A DNA stretch of 52,316 bases, from the NCBI GenBank assembly GCA_021826315.1, contig JAKAZZ010000016.1:1-52316 (forward strand), written 5' to 3'. The translations under genes and the position numbers were made by a program. How positions within the stretch are numbered: the stretch's first letter is position 1; each line of letters starts with the position of its first letter. The notes under the pieces were generated by a model. It ran no database searches, had not been told where the DNA came from, and saw nothing but the letters and a program-made list of their open reading frames with translations. Shown one piece after another: positions 33,389-40,932 of this stretch. The stretch is from Actinomycetes bacterium (GTDB taxonomy: Bacteria > Actinomycetota > Acidimicrobiia > Acidimicrobiales > Acidimicrobiaceae).

Positions 33389-34249
33389 ATGAGCTCAGAT
33401 TTTCCCACCGTCATAACCGTAGGCGACACATTTTTATCAATGCGCACTCAGCTACTCGCCGATCTATTGGATTGTCCCGAAATCTCACTGTCGCCTCCCG
33501 GGATAGTCACACCCTGGATCTTCTTTCCCACTTCTTTTCCTCCGGCTCGATATGGAAATGATGGACACGAAGTGATCGACGACCATTCGCTCGTTCCACC
33601 GACGATCCGGGGTTATCGGATGTATGCCGGCGGCGAGTTGGATCTACGGGATCGCTTTTTAGAAAAGGGTGATTATCTAAAGATTTCAAGTATCGATAGG
33701 GTTGCAACCAAAGTTGGTAGAAGCGGAGAGCTCACCTTCATCGACATCGTGCATGAAGTTACTAGCGGGGCTACTGGTTCGCAAATATTTAGGGATACCC
33801 AAAATTTGGTATATCTTTCAAAGCGACCAAGTCCGCGACAGATCGAAGAGAGCGACGTGGATAAAAGGGGGCTCTATGGCCTTTCGACGACCGAAGCTGG
33901 TGCGCGCGCTCACTTTGCGGCGAACGCGTCGATGCTCTTTCGCTACTCGGCGTTGACCTACAACGGCCATAAGATCCACCTAGATCGTAATTACTGCCGT
34001 GAAGTTGAATCTCTGCCGGGCTTAGTAGTCCAAGGCCCGCTGCTAGCAACCGTAGGCGCTACCTTGGCTAATTGCCTGTGCCGTAGTGGAGAAGAGATTG
34101 TGGGCCTTAAATTCCGCCTCCACTCGACCCTCTTTGAAGATGAGATGGCCTCCTTTTCGGTGATAAGGGATGGAGAGCGATTTGTTGGAAGCGCTCTACG
34201 CGATGGGGAAGTGGTCGTAACGTACGAGGGTTCTTTTGGACCAATCTAG
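33389..34249 (+). CDS. Hotdog-fold dehydratase (HTD2/MaoC N-terminal type)
   Basis: The 286-residue protein has the double-hotdog layout of HTD2-like hydroxyacyl-thioester dehydratases/mesaconyl-CoA hydratases. The N-terminal half has GGELDLRDRFLEKGDYL, and the C-terminal half has FRYSALTYNGHKIHLDRNY followed by LPGLVVQGPL, where the histidine-containing YNGHKIHLD segment is the family signature. It should dehydrate or hydrate an acyl-CoA or acyl-ACP. The ATG at 33389 is used because a TATAAT box ends ten bases before it; the open frame from 33341 runs through this promoter. The DUF5522 gene overlaps its end. No CoA-ligase or other pathway gene is next to it, so the substrate is open. Confidence 0.85.
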   Translation: MSSDFPTVITVGDTFLSMRTQLLADLLDCPEISLSPPGIVTPWIFFPTSFPPARYGNDGHEVIDDHSLVPPTIRGYRMYAGGELDLRDRFLEKGDYLKISSIDRVATKVGRSGELTFIDIVHEVTSGATGSQIFRDTQNLVYLSKRPSPRQIEESDVDKRGLYGLSTTEAGARAHFAANASMLFRYSALTYNGHKIHLDRNYCREVESLPGLVVQGPLLATVGATLANCLCRSGEEIVGLKFRLHSTLFEDEMASFSVIRDGERFVGSALRDGEVVVTYEGSFGPI

Positions 34250-34556
34250 GAAGATGTCAGCAGAGGATTTCAAAGAGATCCTCGATCGAATCGAAGTGGT
34301 GGGAGAGGCGCTGATCGAAGCCCAAGGGCTCAAACTTCCCATGCGTCGCGCATTCATACCCTCTAAAGATCGATTTAATTACAGTGACACAAATGCCAAA
34401 GCCCGTCTCGAGGCTTACCTTGACTCATTAGAGCAGGGTAGTGACTTCTATTTTGATGTGCCCACTGGTTTTTTGGTAATGACCGCCCTCAAGCACATAA
34501 AGCGAGGCTACTGCTGCAACAGTGGATGTCGCCATTGCCCATATGTAGATCGGTAG
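34236..34556 (+). CDS. DUF5522-type small protein with CCNSGCRHCPY signature
   Basis: The 106-residue protein ends with RGYCCNSGCRHCPY, the cysteine-rich signature of DUF5522-like proteins. The four cysteines and a histidine in this short stretch could bind zinc or an iron-sulphur cluster; this is not shown for the family as far as I know. The preceding segment, with YYFD-like FDVPTGFLVMTALKH, is also typical. The TTG at 34236 has GAGGG five bases upstream and overlaps the dehydratase gene by 14 bases; an ATG at 34254 (six codons later) is an alternative. The gene is thus probably coupled to the dehydratase. It converges with thiL. Confidence 0.8.
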   Translation: MDQSRKMSAEDFKEILDRIEVVGEALIEAQGLKLPMRRAFIPSKDRFNYSDTNAKARLEAYLDSLEQGSDFYFDVPTGFLVMTALKHIKRGYCCNSGCRHCPYVDR

Positions 34557-34608
34557 TCATAGGTACTGAACTGCCCCTTAGCTAGTGCGTATATGTAGGC
34601 CGATTCTC

Positions 34609-35544
34609 CTAGAAGACGTGTTCGAAGCCACTTCGATTAAGCTCAATCCCCGTGGCTACCACGGTAGCGTCACCGGCCTCTACGTGCCCGAAGAGAATTG
34701 GAGCCTCAAGGTGGCTTTCTTTGAAGATCTCGACGATCTCCAAGGATGGTGGTGCTGCAAAGATGAGTTCGTAGTCTTCGCCTCCGTAGAGGCAGTCATC
34801 TAATGTTGCTCCGTTACGTTGCGGTGGATCGTCGATAACGATTCTTACGCCACTGCGTCTGGCAATGTGGCGGAGATCGCCGACTAAACCATCAGAGAGG
34901 TCTATGGCGCACCGGACACCAGCTTCACGAAGACAGATACCCTCGTTGACCTTCGCCATCGGATTTAGGTGGAACCACTCCATCGCTGGGCTGTGTTCTT
35001 CGAGAGCATAATTTGAAGCGCGAGCATTGAAAGAACGAAGTCCGGCGCTAGAGGCGCCAAGGGGGCCAGTTGTATAGAGGAGGTCGCCTTCCGAGGCTCC
35101 GCTTCGAAGGAGTAGCTGTGATTGGGCTGGGCTCGTCCCAATGGCAGTTGCTGTGACAGCTAGGGTATCACCCTGTGAAAGATTGCCCCCGATCAATTCG
35201 GCACCGTACTTTGATACCTCTTCAGCAATGGCATCGATCAACTCTCCGACCTCGAAGTGGTGCGGTGCGATGATCGACGATAGGAGGTACTCGGGAGTTG
35301 CACCCATTGCGGCTAGATCCGAGAAGTTTACGGCGACGACCTTGCGCGCAATATCTGCAACTGAGAAGTACCTTCGTGAAAAATGGACCCCTTCAATGGT
35401 TGCATCTGTGGTGTAGCTGTACTTCAGGGATGAGTTCCCGGCTACAACCGCGGCATCGTCGCCGATGCCGACTAGCAAAGTTTCATCACCGTTGCGTCCA
35501 GCTTTTATGTGCTTTTCTAGAAGTTCAAACTCTTTTTGTGACAT
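34609..35544 (-). CDS. thiL: Thiamine-monophosphate kinase
   Basis: ThiL phosphorylates thiamine monophosphate to thiamine diphosphate, the cofactor that MenD in this window needs. The 311-residue protein has the conserved GIGDDAAVV near residue 27, TTDATIEGVHF, VAVNFSDLAAMGATPEYLL, the IGGNLSQGD segment, and AIDLSDGLVGDLRHIA and GGEDYELIF in the C-terminal half, the usual Mg/ATP and substrate residues. The length is normal. It is divergent from pckG across a 142 bp AT-rich region with two palindromes, and convergent with the DUF5522 gene. No riboswitch is visible upstream. Confidence 0.96.
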   Translation of the reverse strand: MSQKEFELLEKHIKAGRNGDETLLVGIGDDAAVVAGNSSLKYSYTTDATIEGVHFSRRYFSVADIARKVVAVNFSDLAAMGATPEYLLSSIIAPHHFEVGELIDAIAEEVSKYGAELIGGNLSQGDTLAVTATAIGTSPAQSQLLLRSGASEGDLLYTTGPLGASSAGLRSFNARASNYALEEHSPAMEWFHLNPMAKVNEGICLREAGVRCAIDLSDGLVGDLRHIARRSGVRIVIDDPPQRNGATLDDCLYGGEDYELIFAAPPSLEIVEIFKESHLEAPILFGHVEAGDATVVATGIELNRSGFEHVF

Positions 35545-35605
35545 ATTTCATCTACATTTACTCGAATTTAATGCCATTTTCCTTTGCAATTTACGGTTTC
35601 GCTTG

Positions 35606-35617
35606 TAATAATTATTA
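35606..35617. promoter_or_regulatory. Perfect 12 bp A+T palindrome between thiL and pckG
   Basis: The sequence TAATAATTATTA is its own reverse complement and lies midway between the divergent thiL and pckG genes. It may be part of a promoter or a regulator site; AT palindromes of this length also arise by chance. Confidence 0.35.
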
Positions 35618-35636
35618 GTCATCACTTTCTAGTAAA

Positions 35637-35651
35637 AAGTATCTGATACTT
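35637..35651. promoter_or_regulatory. Palindromic operator candidate ahead of pckG
   Basis: Perfect seven-base arms (AAGTATC and GATACTT) flank one base. The site ends 35 bases before the pckG start codon, where a repressor would block transcription or its first steps. Confidence 0.5.
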
Positions 35652-35686
35652 AGCGACGCACCGATTTCTAAGGGAAAGGGTTATAA

Positions 35687-37474
35687 ATGGAATATCCTAC
35701 TTCGAATAAGAGGCTGATCGATTGGGTGGAAGAGGTAGCTAAGCTGGCTCGTCCCTCATCGATCTACTTTTGCGATGGTTCGAAGGAGGAGTTCGATCAA
35801 CTAGCCCAACTTCTAGTCGAGAAGGGAACCTTTAGGAAACTATCCGACGTCAAGCGTCCCAATTCATATTGGGCACACTCCGATCCGAGGGACGTTGCAC
35901 GTGTAGAGGATCGTACCTTTATCTGCTCCACCGAGGAGATCGACGCCGGCCCTACCAATAACTGGCGTGATCCAAGTGAAATGAAGCAGACCATGAATGG
36001 CCTGTATGCCGGTTCAATGGAGGGGCGTACCATGTACGTTATTCCGTTTTCTATGGGTCCTCTTGGTTCTCCATTTTCAAAGATCGGTATCCAATTAACG
36101 GACTCGCCATATGTAGTTACCAATATGCGCATTATGGCCAAGATGGGCACGAGCGTTCTAGAGCAGCTTGGCGACGACGGCGACTTTATCCACTGCATCC
36201 ATTCGGTGGGTTCCCCGCTTGCCCAAGGTCAAAGCGACGTTGCGTGGCCCTGTGACCCAGACAACATTTACATCTCCCACTTCCCAGAGACTCGTGAGAT
36301 ATGGTCCTATGGTTCTGGTTACGGCGGCAACGCCCTCCTTGGCAAGAAGTGTCTTGCACTTAGAATTGCATCTGCAACGGCCCGCGATGAGGGTTGGCTC
36401 GCAGAGCACATGCTTTTGCTAAAGCTGACCTCCCCCAAGGGCCAAGTGCACTATGTAACTGGGTCTTTCCCATCAGCCTGCGGTAAGACTAACCTAGCAA
36501 TGCTGGAGCCATCTCTCGAAGGGTGGAAGGTTGAGACACTAGGCGATGACATCTGCTGGCTTCGTTTGGGCGAAGATGGTCGCCTCTACGGCGTAAACCC
36601 AGAGGCAGGCTTCTTTGGCGTTGCTCCTGGTACCTCGTATGAGACGAATGCCAATGCCATGAGGACCATTACGCACGACACGATCTTTACCAACACCGCA
36701 CTTACCGTAGATGGAGACGTATGGTGGGAGGGCATGGATGGCGATCGCCCAGATAACCTTACCGATTGGAAGGGAGAGAGCTACGATCCAACTTCGGGTA
36801 AGCCGGCCTCTCATCCAAACGCCAGATTTACAGTGTCAGCGGGCCAAGCTCCGCAGATAGCCGAGGAGTGGCAAGATCCAGCAGGCGTACCGATCTCCGC
36901 CATGCTCTTTGGTGGCCGCCGTCGCTCTTTGGTTCCTCTCGTAGCTGAGTCGCGCGACTGGGATCACGGAGTCTTCCTAGGTTCGACCATGGCATCTGAG
37001 ACCACGGCGGCAGCAGTTGGTGCGGTAGGAAATCTTCGTCGTGATCCATTCGCAATGTTGCCATTCTGCGGTTACAACATGGGCGACTACTTTGCTCATT
37101 GGTTGAGCTTCGGCGAAAAGGAAAACGTCAACCTTCCCAAGATCTACATGGTGAACTGGTTCCGCAAAGATGCGAATAATCGCTTCATTTGGCCAGGATA
37201 CGGTGAGAATGCGCGAGTTCTCGCTTGGATCGTAGCCCGACTTGAAGGCGAAGCAGAAGGCATCGAAGGCCCATATGGTGTTGTTCCTAAGGTGCAAGAC
37301 ATCGCAGATGATAATCTAGGAATCTCTGACGAGCAGCTCTCTGAGCTCTTCCATGTAGATGGTACGGAGCTAGCGAATGAAGTCGATGCGATCGGTGGCC
37401 ACTTTGACACCTTTGGCGATAGGCTTCCCGCAAAGCTCTTGCGTCAGCTTGAGATCCTCAAGACCTACATCTAG
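35687..37474 (+). CDS. pckG: Phosphoenolpyruvate carboxykinase (GTP)
   Basis: PckG converts oxaloacetate and GTP to phosphoenolpyruvate, CO2 and GDP, the entry to gluconeogenesis. The 595-residue length is that of the GTP class. The kinase-1 loop is [13 protein letters not shown] (near residues 260-272), preceded by the reactive-cysteine segment typical of GTP enzymes; TLGDDICWL carries the metal-binding acid, and [12 protein letters not shown] and [15 protein letters not shown] follow. A purine-rich AAGGGAAAGGG lies just before the ATG. Two palindromes upstream suggest regulation. A hairpin shortly after the stop codon should end the transcript. Acidophilic or heterotrophic life is not implied by this gene alone. 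Confidence 0.98.
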   Translation: MEYPTSNKRLIDWVEEVAKLARPSSIYFCDGSKEEFDQLAQLLVEKGTFRKLSDVKRPNSYWAHSDPRDVARVEDRTFICSTEEIDAGPTNNWRDPSEMKQTMNGLYAGSMEGRTMYVIPFSMGPLGSPFSKIGIQLTDSPYVVTNMRIMAKMGTSVLEQLGDDGDFIHCIHSVGSPLAQGQSDVAWPCDPDNIYISHFPETREIWSYGSGYGGNALLGKKCLALRIASATARDEGWLAEHMLLLKLTSPKGQVHYVTGSFPSACGKTNLAMLEPSLEGWKVETLGDDICWLRLGEDGRLYGVNPEAGFFGVAPGTSYETNANAMRTITHDTIFTNTALTVDGDVWWEGMDGDRPDNLTDWKGESYDPTSGKPASHPNARFTVSAGQAPQIAEEWQDPAGVPISAMLFGGRRRSLVPLVAESRDWDHGVFLGSTMASETTAAAVGAVGNLRRDPFAMLPFCGYNMGDYFAHWLSFGEKENVNLPKIYMVNWFRKDANNRFIWPGYGENARVLAWIVARLEGEAEGIEGPYGVVPKVQDIADDNLGISDEQLSELFHVDGTELANEVDAIGGHFDTFGDRLPAKLLRQLEILKTYI

Positions 37475-37492
37475 TCCAATCGATAGAAGGAA

Positions 37493-37536
37493 AAGGGGAA
37501 CAGCCACGCAGATTAGTTCAGCTGGCTGCGCCCCTT
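37493..37536 (+). terminator. Hairpin behind pckG
   Basis: Outer arms AAGGGG/CCCCTT and inner arms CAGCCA/TGGCTG pair across a two-by-two internal loop, 19 bases after the pckG stop codon. There is no long U-run. Confidence 0.6.
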
Positions 37537-37550
37537 CGATCTCATTTATA

Positions 37551-37631
37551 GGTACTCATAAATATCTAGGCCGACAAGTGGTATCTAGCGGCACCCTCTC
37601 TTTGCTAGGTACCACTGTTCGTATAAGTACC
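37551..37631. repeat. Nested inverted repeats
   Basis: A 12-base stem with one G-U pair (37578-37589 with 37604-37615) is nested inside a second inverted repeat of ten bases with one mismatch (37551-37560 with 37622-37631). Together they can form a long two-part hairpin or cruciform between the convergent pckG and ferrochelatase genes. Confidence 0.7.
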
Positions 37632-37823
37632 CATCCTTGTAAATAGAATCACATTCCCGAATTCACCACTTTGAACCCTTTACCGATTTGCGGCAAGGCG
37701 AAAAGCTATGCTGCTTTTCCGAACGCGTTTAGTAACTTCGCCAACTTAGATTCAGCTGATCGATCGATCGATGAAAGAGAAGAGCTTGTGACTATCCGTT
37801 TGGCTATGGCACGTATGGTTTGG

Positions 37824-38834
37824 TCAATGACGAGGGCGTTCCACGAGACAACATCTTTGTCCGCACGTATCAAAAGGCTCTCCAACCTCTTTTATTACGC
37901 GTCGTTCGATTGAGGGGTCTAGCTCTTCCTCGAGGAGATCTGCAATCATCTCGATAAAGAGGGGAGAGGGTGACGGTGTTTTTACCCGAAGATATTGAAG
38001 GTTGAGCAACGCAGCATTATCTTTGGCCAAGGTATCAAGGTCGTAAATCACCTCCATGTGATCGGAGATAAAGCCGACTGGTACGGAGATGACGCCCTTC
38101 TTTCCTTGAAGCGTCGCCATATGGTCGCTGATGTCAGGTTCAAGCCACGGCTGGTTCGGGGGACCAGAGCGCGATTGGTAGACCTTAGCGTGCGAAATTT
38201 CTTCGCCGAAGTGCCCAATAACCTTGGAGTGGATGTAGGAGATCGCCTGTCCGAGTTGTTGAGTGTAAAAACTAGCTTCCACCATCGAAAGCGGTACAGA
38301 GTGCGCGCTATAGCAGATCTCGATCTCGGTAAGAGGCATATCGAGGGATGTGACCTTTTCTATGATGTCGTCGATAAATGGCTGAACGAATCCTCTTCGG
38401 TTGTAAAAGTGAGGAAGCTTGATAGCTGACGCGTCGGATAGTTGATCCATAGCGCGTGATACGTCTTCGCGATACTGCCGACATCCTGAGTACGAAGAGT
38501 AAGCCGAGGTGGCGAAGTAGAAGAAGTTTTCAAAACCGTCGGCTGCGATATCTTTCACGATATCACCTACGTATGGTTCCCAATTACGGTTCCCAAAGTA
38601 GAGATCAACTAAAAGGCCGCGCTCTTTGAGCACGGCCTTCAGTCTCTCTATGATATCGAGGTTAATTTCGTTGATTGGACTCTTGCCACCGAATAGGTAG
38701 TAGTGCTTTGATACCTCGATGAGACGTTCTTGAGGGATATTGCGACCACGGGTCACATTCTCCATAAAGGGTAATATCTCATCTTCGGTATTTGGGCCAC
38801 CAAAGGATAGGTAAAGTAGAGCGCTTTTATTCAC
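37824..38834 (-). CDS. hemH: Ferrochelatase (actinobacterial, coproporphyrin type) with predicted [2Fe-2S] cluster
   Basis: The enzyme inserts Fe2+ into a porphyrin; in actinobacteria the substrate is usually coproporphyrin III (CpfC). From the GTG at 38834 it has 336 residues. Signatures are LYLSFGGPNTEDEILPF, TSAYSSYSGCRQYRED, ICYSAHSVP with the catalytic histidine, YQSRSGPPNQPWLEPDI and PVGFISDHMEV with the catalytic glutamate. The cysteine in YSGCRQ and the C-terminal DTCGQRCC match the ligands of the cluster in mycobacterial ferrochelatase. Longer reading frames run back through rpmB and are not used. The gene begins 14 bases after the rpmB stop, so the two are probably co-transcribed. 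Confidence 0.93.
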   Translation of the reverse strand: MNKSALLYLSFGGPNTEDEILPFMENVTRGRNIPQERLIEVSKHYYLFGGKSPINEINLDIIERLKAVLKERGLLVDLYFGNRNWEPYVGDIVKDIAADGFENFFYFATSAYSSYSGCRQYREDVSRAMDQLSDASAIKLPHFYNRRGFVQPFIDDIIEKVTSLDMPLTEIEICYSAHSVPLSMVEASFYTQQLGQAISYIHSKVIGHFGEEISHAKVYQSRSGPPNQPWLEPDISDHMATLQGKKGVISVPVGFISDHMEVIYDLDTLAKDNAALLNLQYLRVKTPSPSPLFIEMIADLLEEELDPSIERRVIKEVGEPFDTCGQRCCLVERPRH

Positions 38835-38848
38835 GCTCTCAATCTTAT

Positions 38849-39040
38849 CTACGCTGCCTTGGTTATTTTCCCTGAACGGATGCACGAGGTGCAAACATTG
38901 ATACGACGAGTTGATCCCGATACAACGGCACGAACTCGTTGGATATTTGGGTTCCAACGACGCTTATTACGACGATGCGAGTGGCTAAGGGACATTCCGA
39001 AGTGTGGGCCCTTGCCGCAAACCTGACATACCGAAGCCAT
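38849..39040 (-). CDS. rpmB: Ribosomal protein bL28
   Basis: This 63-residue basic protein of the large ribosomal subunit starts MASVCQVCGKGPHFGMSLS and contains SHRRNKRRWNPNIQRVR, the bL28 core. It has two CxxC pairs (CQVC and CTSC), so it is the zinc-binding C+ form rather than a cysteine-free paralogue. The ATG at 39040 has GGAG six bases upstream; the open frame extends further but without family similarity. It lies 14 bases before the ferrochelatase gene and is divergent from fakA across 123 bp. Confidence 0.97.
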   Translation of the reverse strand: MASVCQVCGKGPHFGMSLSHSHRRNKRRWNPNIQRVRAVVSGSTRRINVCTSCIRSGKITKAA

Positions 39041-39163
39041 ATTTTCTCCTGGCGTTACGATTCGACTCAAACAATTTAGCCATATCAGCATAGTTGGGTT
39101 ATTGGTAATTCCCCCTTTATCTCCTATATTGTCTATATCTAGTTTCACAGAGCGGATGGATAA

Positions 39164-40843
39164 ATGGTTGCAAAGGGCGAGTTCCTCGTCTCGGTTCTAA
39201 AGCGTTACTATCGAATCCTTGAATCGTTTCGTGACCGGATCGATCGATTGAATGTTTTTCCAGTTCCCGATGGCGACACTGGAACGAATATGTACTTTAC
39301 GGTCCGCTCTGCCATAGAGGCCCTCTCTCAAGTCGACTTCGATAACCTTGTTGGCGTCGATGCCGTACAAGCAAAGGCGATCTCGAAGGGAGCCCTGCTT
39401 GGTGCCCGAGGTAATTCTGGTGTCATACTGTCGCAGGTGATTGCTTCTTTTGCCTCAACTTTTGGCGGCGAAGATATCGACACTGAGGTGAGTTCGCGCG
39501 ACATAGCGACCTTTTTGATAACTGCTAATGAGCGTGCACGAAGCGCTGTCTTGCGACCTGTTGAAGGAACTATCCTCACCGTTCTGCGCGATGTCGCTCA
39601 GATCGCAGATGCAAACTCTGGTGAACGTATCACTACCTTTGCAGACATCATCTTTGACGAATCCCAGAGGTCGTTGGATGAGACTCCAAAGTACCTTGAG
39701 GCTCTGGCTCGGGCGGATGTGGTCGATTCGGGTGGTGCTGGTTTTGTCCTTTTCGTGGCTGCGATAGCGTTCGTCGTTAATTCCACGAAATTTACTTGGG
39801 GTATCGAAGTTCCCTTCAGCTTCGAGGCAAAGGTGCCTTTGACGTTGGTTCCTAGCGTGCCAAGCGATGATGATCCCTCTGAGGATGGTCCACGCTACGA
39901 GGTAATGTTTATCTTAAATACCCTCTCGGAGGCACTCATAGATAATTTCAAAGAGCTGTGGGCCTCGCTAGGTGACTCGATTGTCATCGTAGGTGAAGAC
40001 GATACCTACAACTGCCACATACATACTGATGATATTGGTGCCTCGATTGAGGCTGGAATCCAGAGCGGTCAAGTCTCCAATATCAGAGTTACTGACTTGC
40101 ACGAACAGGTGCGAGAGGAGCGATGGGTCCTAGAGTCAAAGGGTGTAGGCGCTCCTGACCTATACGGCGTTGAGGTAAAAGAGGTTCCCAAGACCGCCGT
40201 AGTTGCCGTAGCAAATGGTGACGGAGTTCGAAGGATCCTTCGGTCATTGGGCGTCCATCGGATCGTGCAGGGAGGCCAGAGCATGAATCCTTCAACGGAC
40301 GAAATCCTAAAGGCCATCGATGAAGCTCCCTCGGCGGACGTTATCGTCCTTCCGAACAACTCAAACGTTACGGCCGTTGCGCAGATAGCCGCTGAGGTCT
40401 CTACCAAGAACGTAAAGGTAATCCCGACGCGCGGGGTCGTTGAGGGAATGAGTGCCCTCGTATCGTTTGATCCAATGGTCGCCATCGACGAGAACTACAG
40501 GGCGATGCAGGAGGGGGCTAAGAGGGTTGTCGTAGCTGAGATTACCCGCGCCGTGCGGGACTACCAAGATACGATTGGCAGAATCAGGAGTGGTGAATAC
40601 ATTGGTATTGCGACTGATGGGATCATATCGGTCTCTTCTGACTTGACAGAGGTAATTATCGATACCATCGGAAAGCTACTTACTGACGAGTCAGAGATCG
40701 TAACTGTGATCGAAGGTGAGGGATCGACTGTCGCGATTTCAAGGGAGATCAGCGAGTGGATGGTGATGAACTTTCCCGATATCGAGGTCGAATTCCACCA
40801 CGGTCAGCAGCCCAACTACCCCTATCTGATTGGAATTGAATAG
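39164..40843 (+). CDS. fakA: DAK2-domain fatty acid kinase-like protein (FakA/YloV)
   Basis: The 559-residue protein has the N-terminal DAK2 kinase domain, with NVFPVPDGDTGTNM near residue 30 (nucleotide/Mg site) and GARGNSGVILSQ near residue 85. A middle region follows and then a C-terminal domain with GEDDTYNCHIHTDD and EDDxx-type SNVTAVAQIAAE, as in FakA/YloV. FakA phosphorylates fatty acids bound to a DegV-like FakB partner, so that they can enter phospholipid synthesis through PlsX. plsX lies in this window, but no fakB is seen. It is the usual neighbour of rpmB and recG. The ATG has GGATGGA upstream. Confidence 0.9.
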   Translation: MVAKGEFLVSVLKRYYRILESFRDRIDRLNVFPVPDGDTGTNMYFTVRSAIEALSQVDFDNLVGVDAVQAKAISKGALLGARGNSGVILSQVIASFASTFGGEDIDTEVSSRDIATFLITANERARSAVLRPVEGTILTVLRDVAQIADANSGERITTFADIIFDESQRSLDETPKYLEALARADVVDSGGAGFVLFVAAIAFVVNSTKFTWGIEVPFSFEAKVPLTLVPSVPSDDDPSEDGPRYEVMFILNTLSEALIDNFKELWASLGDSIVIVGEDDTYNCHIHTDDIGASIEAGIQSGQVSNIRVTDLHEQVREERWVLESKGVGAPDLYGVEVKEVPKTAVVAVANGDGVRRILRSLGVHRIVQGGQSMNPSTDEILKAIDEAPSADVIVLPNNSNVTAVAQIAAEVSTKNVKVIPTRGVVEGMSALVSFDPMVAIDENYRAMQEGAKRVVVAEITRAVRDYQDTIGRIRSGEYIGIATDGIISVSSDLTEVIIDTIGKLLTDESEIVTVIEGEGSTVAISREISEWMVMNFPDIEVEFHHGQQPNYPYLIGIE

Positions 40844-40903
40844 CTACTTTTGCGCTCTGGTTACTCAATTTCATCTCCTGTGTCCCAGGCGATAAAACGC
40901 CCG

Positions 40904-40922
40904 AGGCATTAGCCTGCTTTTT
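40904..40922 (+). terminator. Weak terminator-like hairpin between fakA and recG
   Basis: A small stem AGGC/GCCT with a four-base loop is followed by GCTTTTT. A second small stem (GGCG/CGCC) precedes it. It may attenuate read-through into recG, 11 bases before the start of that gene. Confidence 0.35.
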
Positions 40923-40932
40923 GAAATAGAAT

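Larger units (their letters stand above)
37475..37823. other. Structured intergenic region between pckG and ferrochelatase
   Basis: The 349 bases between these convergent genes hold a terminator-like hairpin (37493-37536) and then a nested pair of inverted repeats (37551-37631). The rest, up to 37823, shows no gene with family resemblance. Confidence 0.5.

Noticed and set aside
37671-37913. 80-codon plus-strand frame beyond pckG
   Set aside because: It runs antisense into the end of the ferrochelatase gene, has no ribosome binding site and no recognisable motif.
38835-38957. Longer N-terminus for the ferrochelatase
   Set aside because: The extra 41 residues would be read through rpmB and have no ferrochelatase similarity; the GTG at 38834 gives the normal length.
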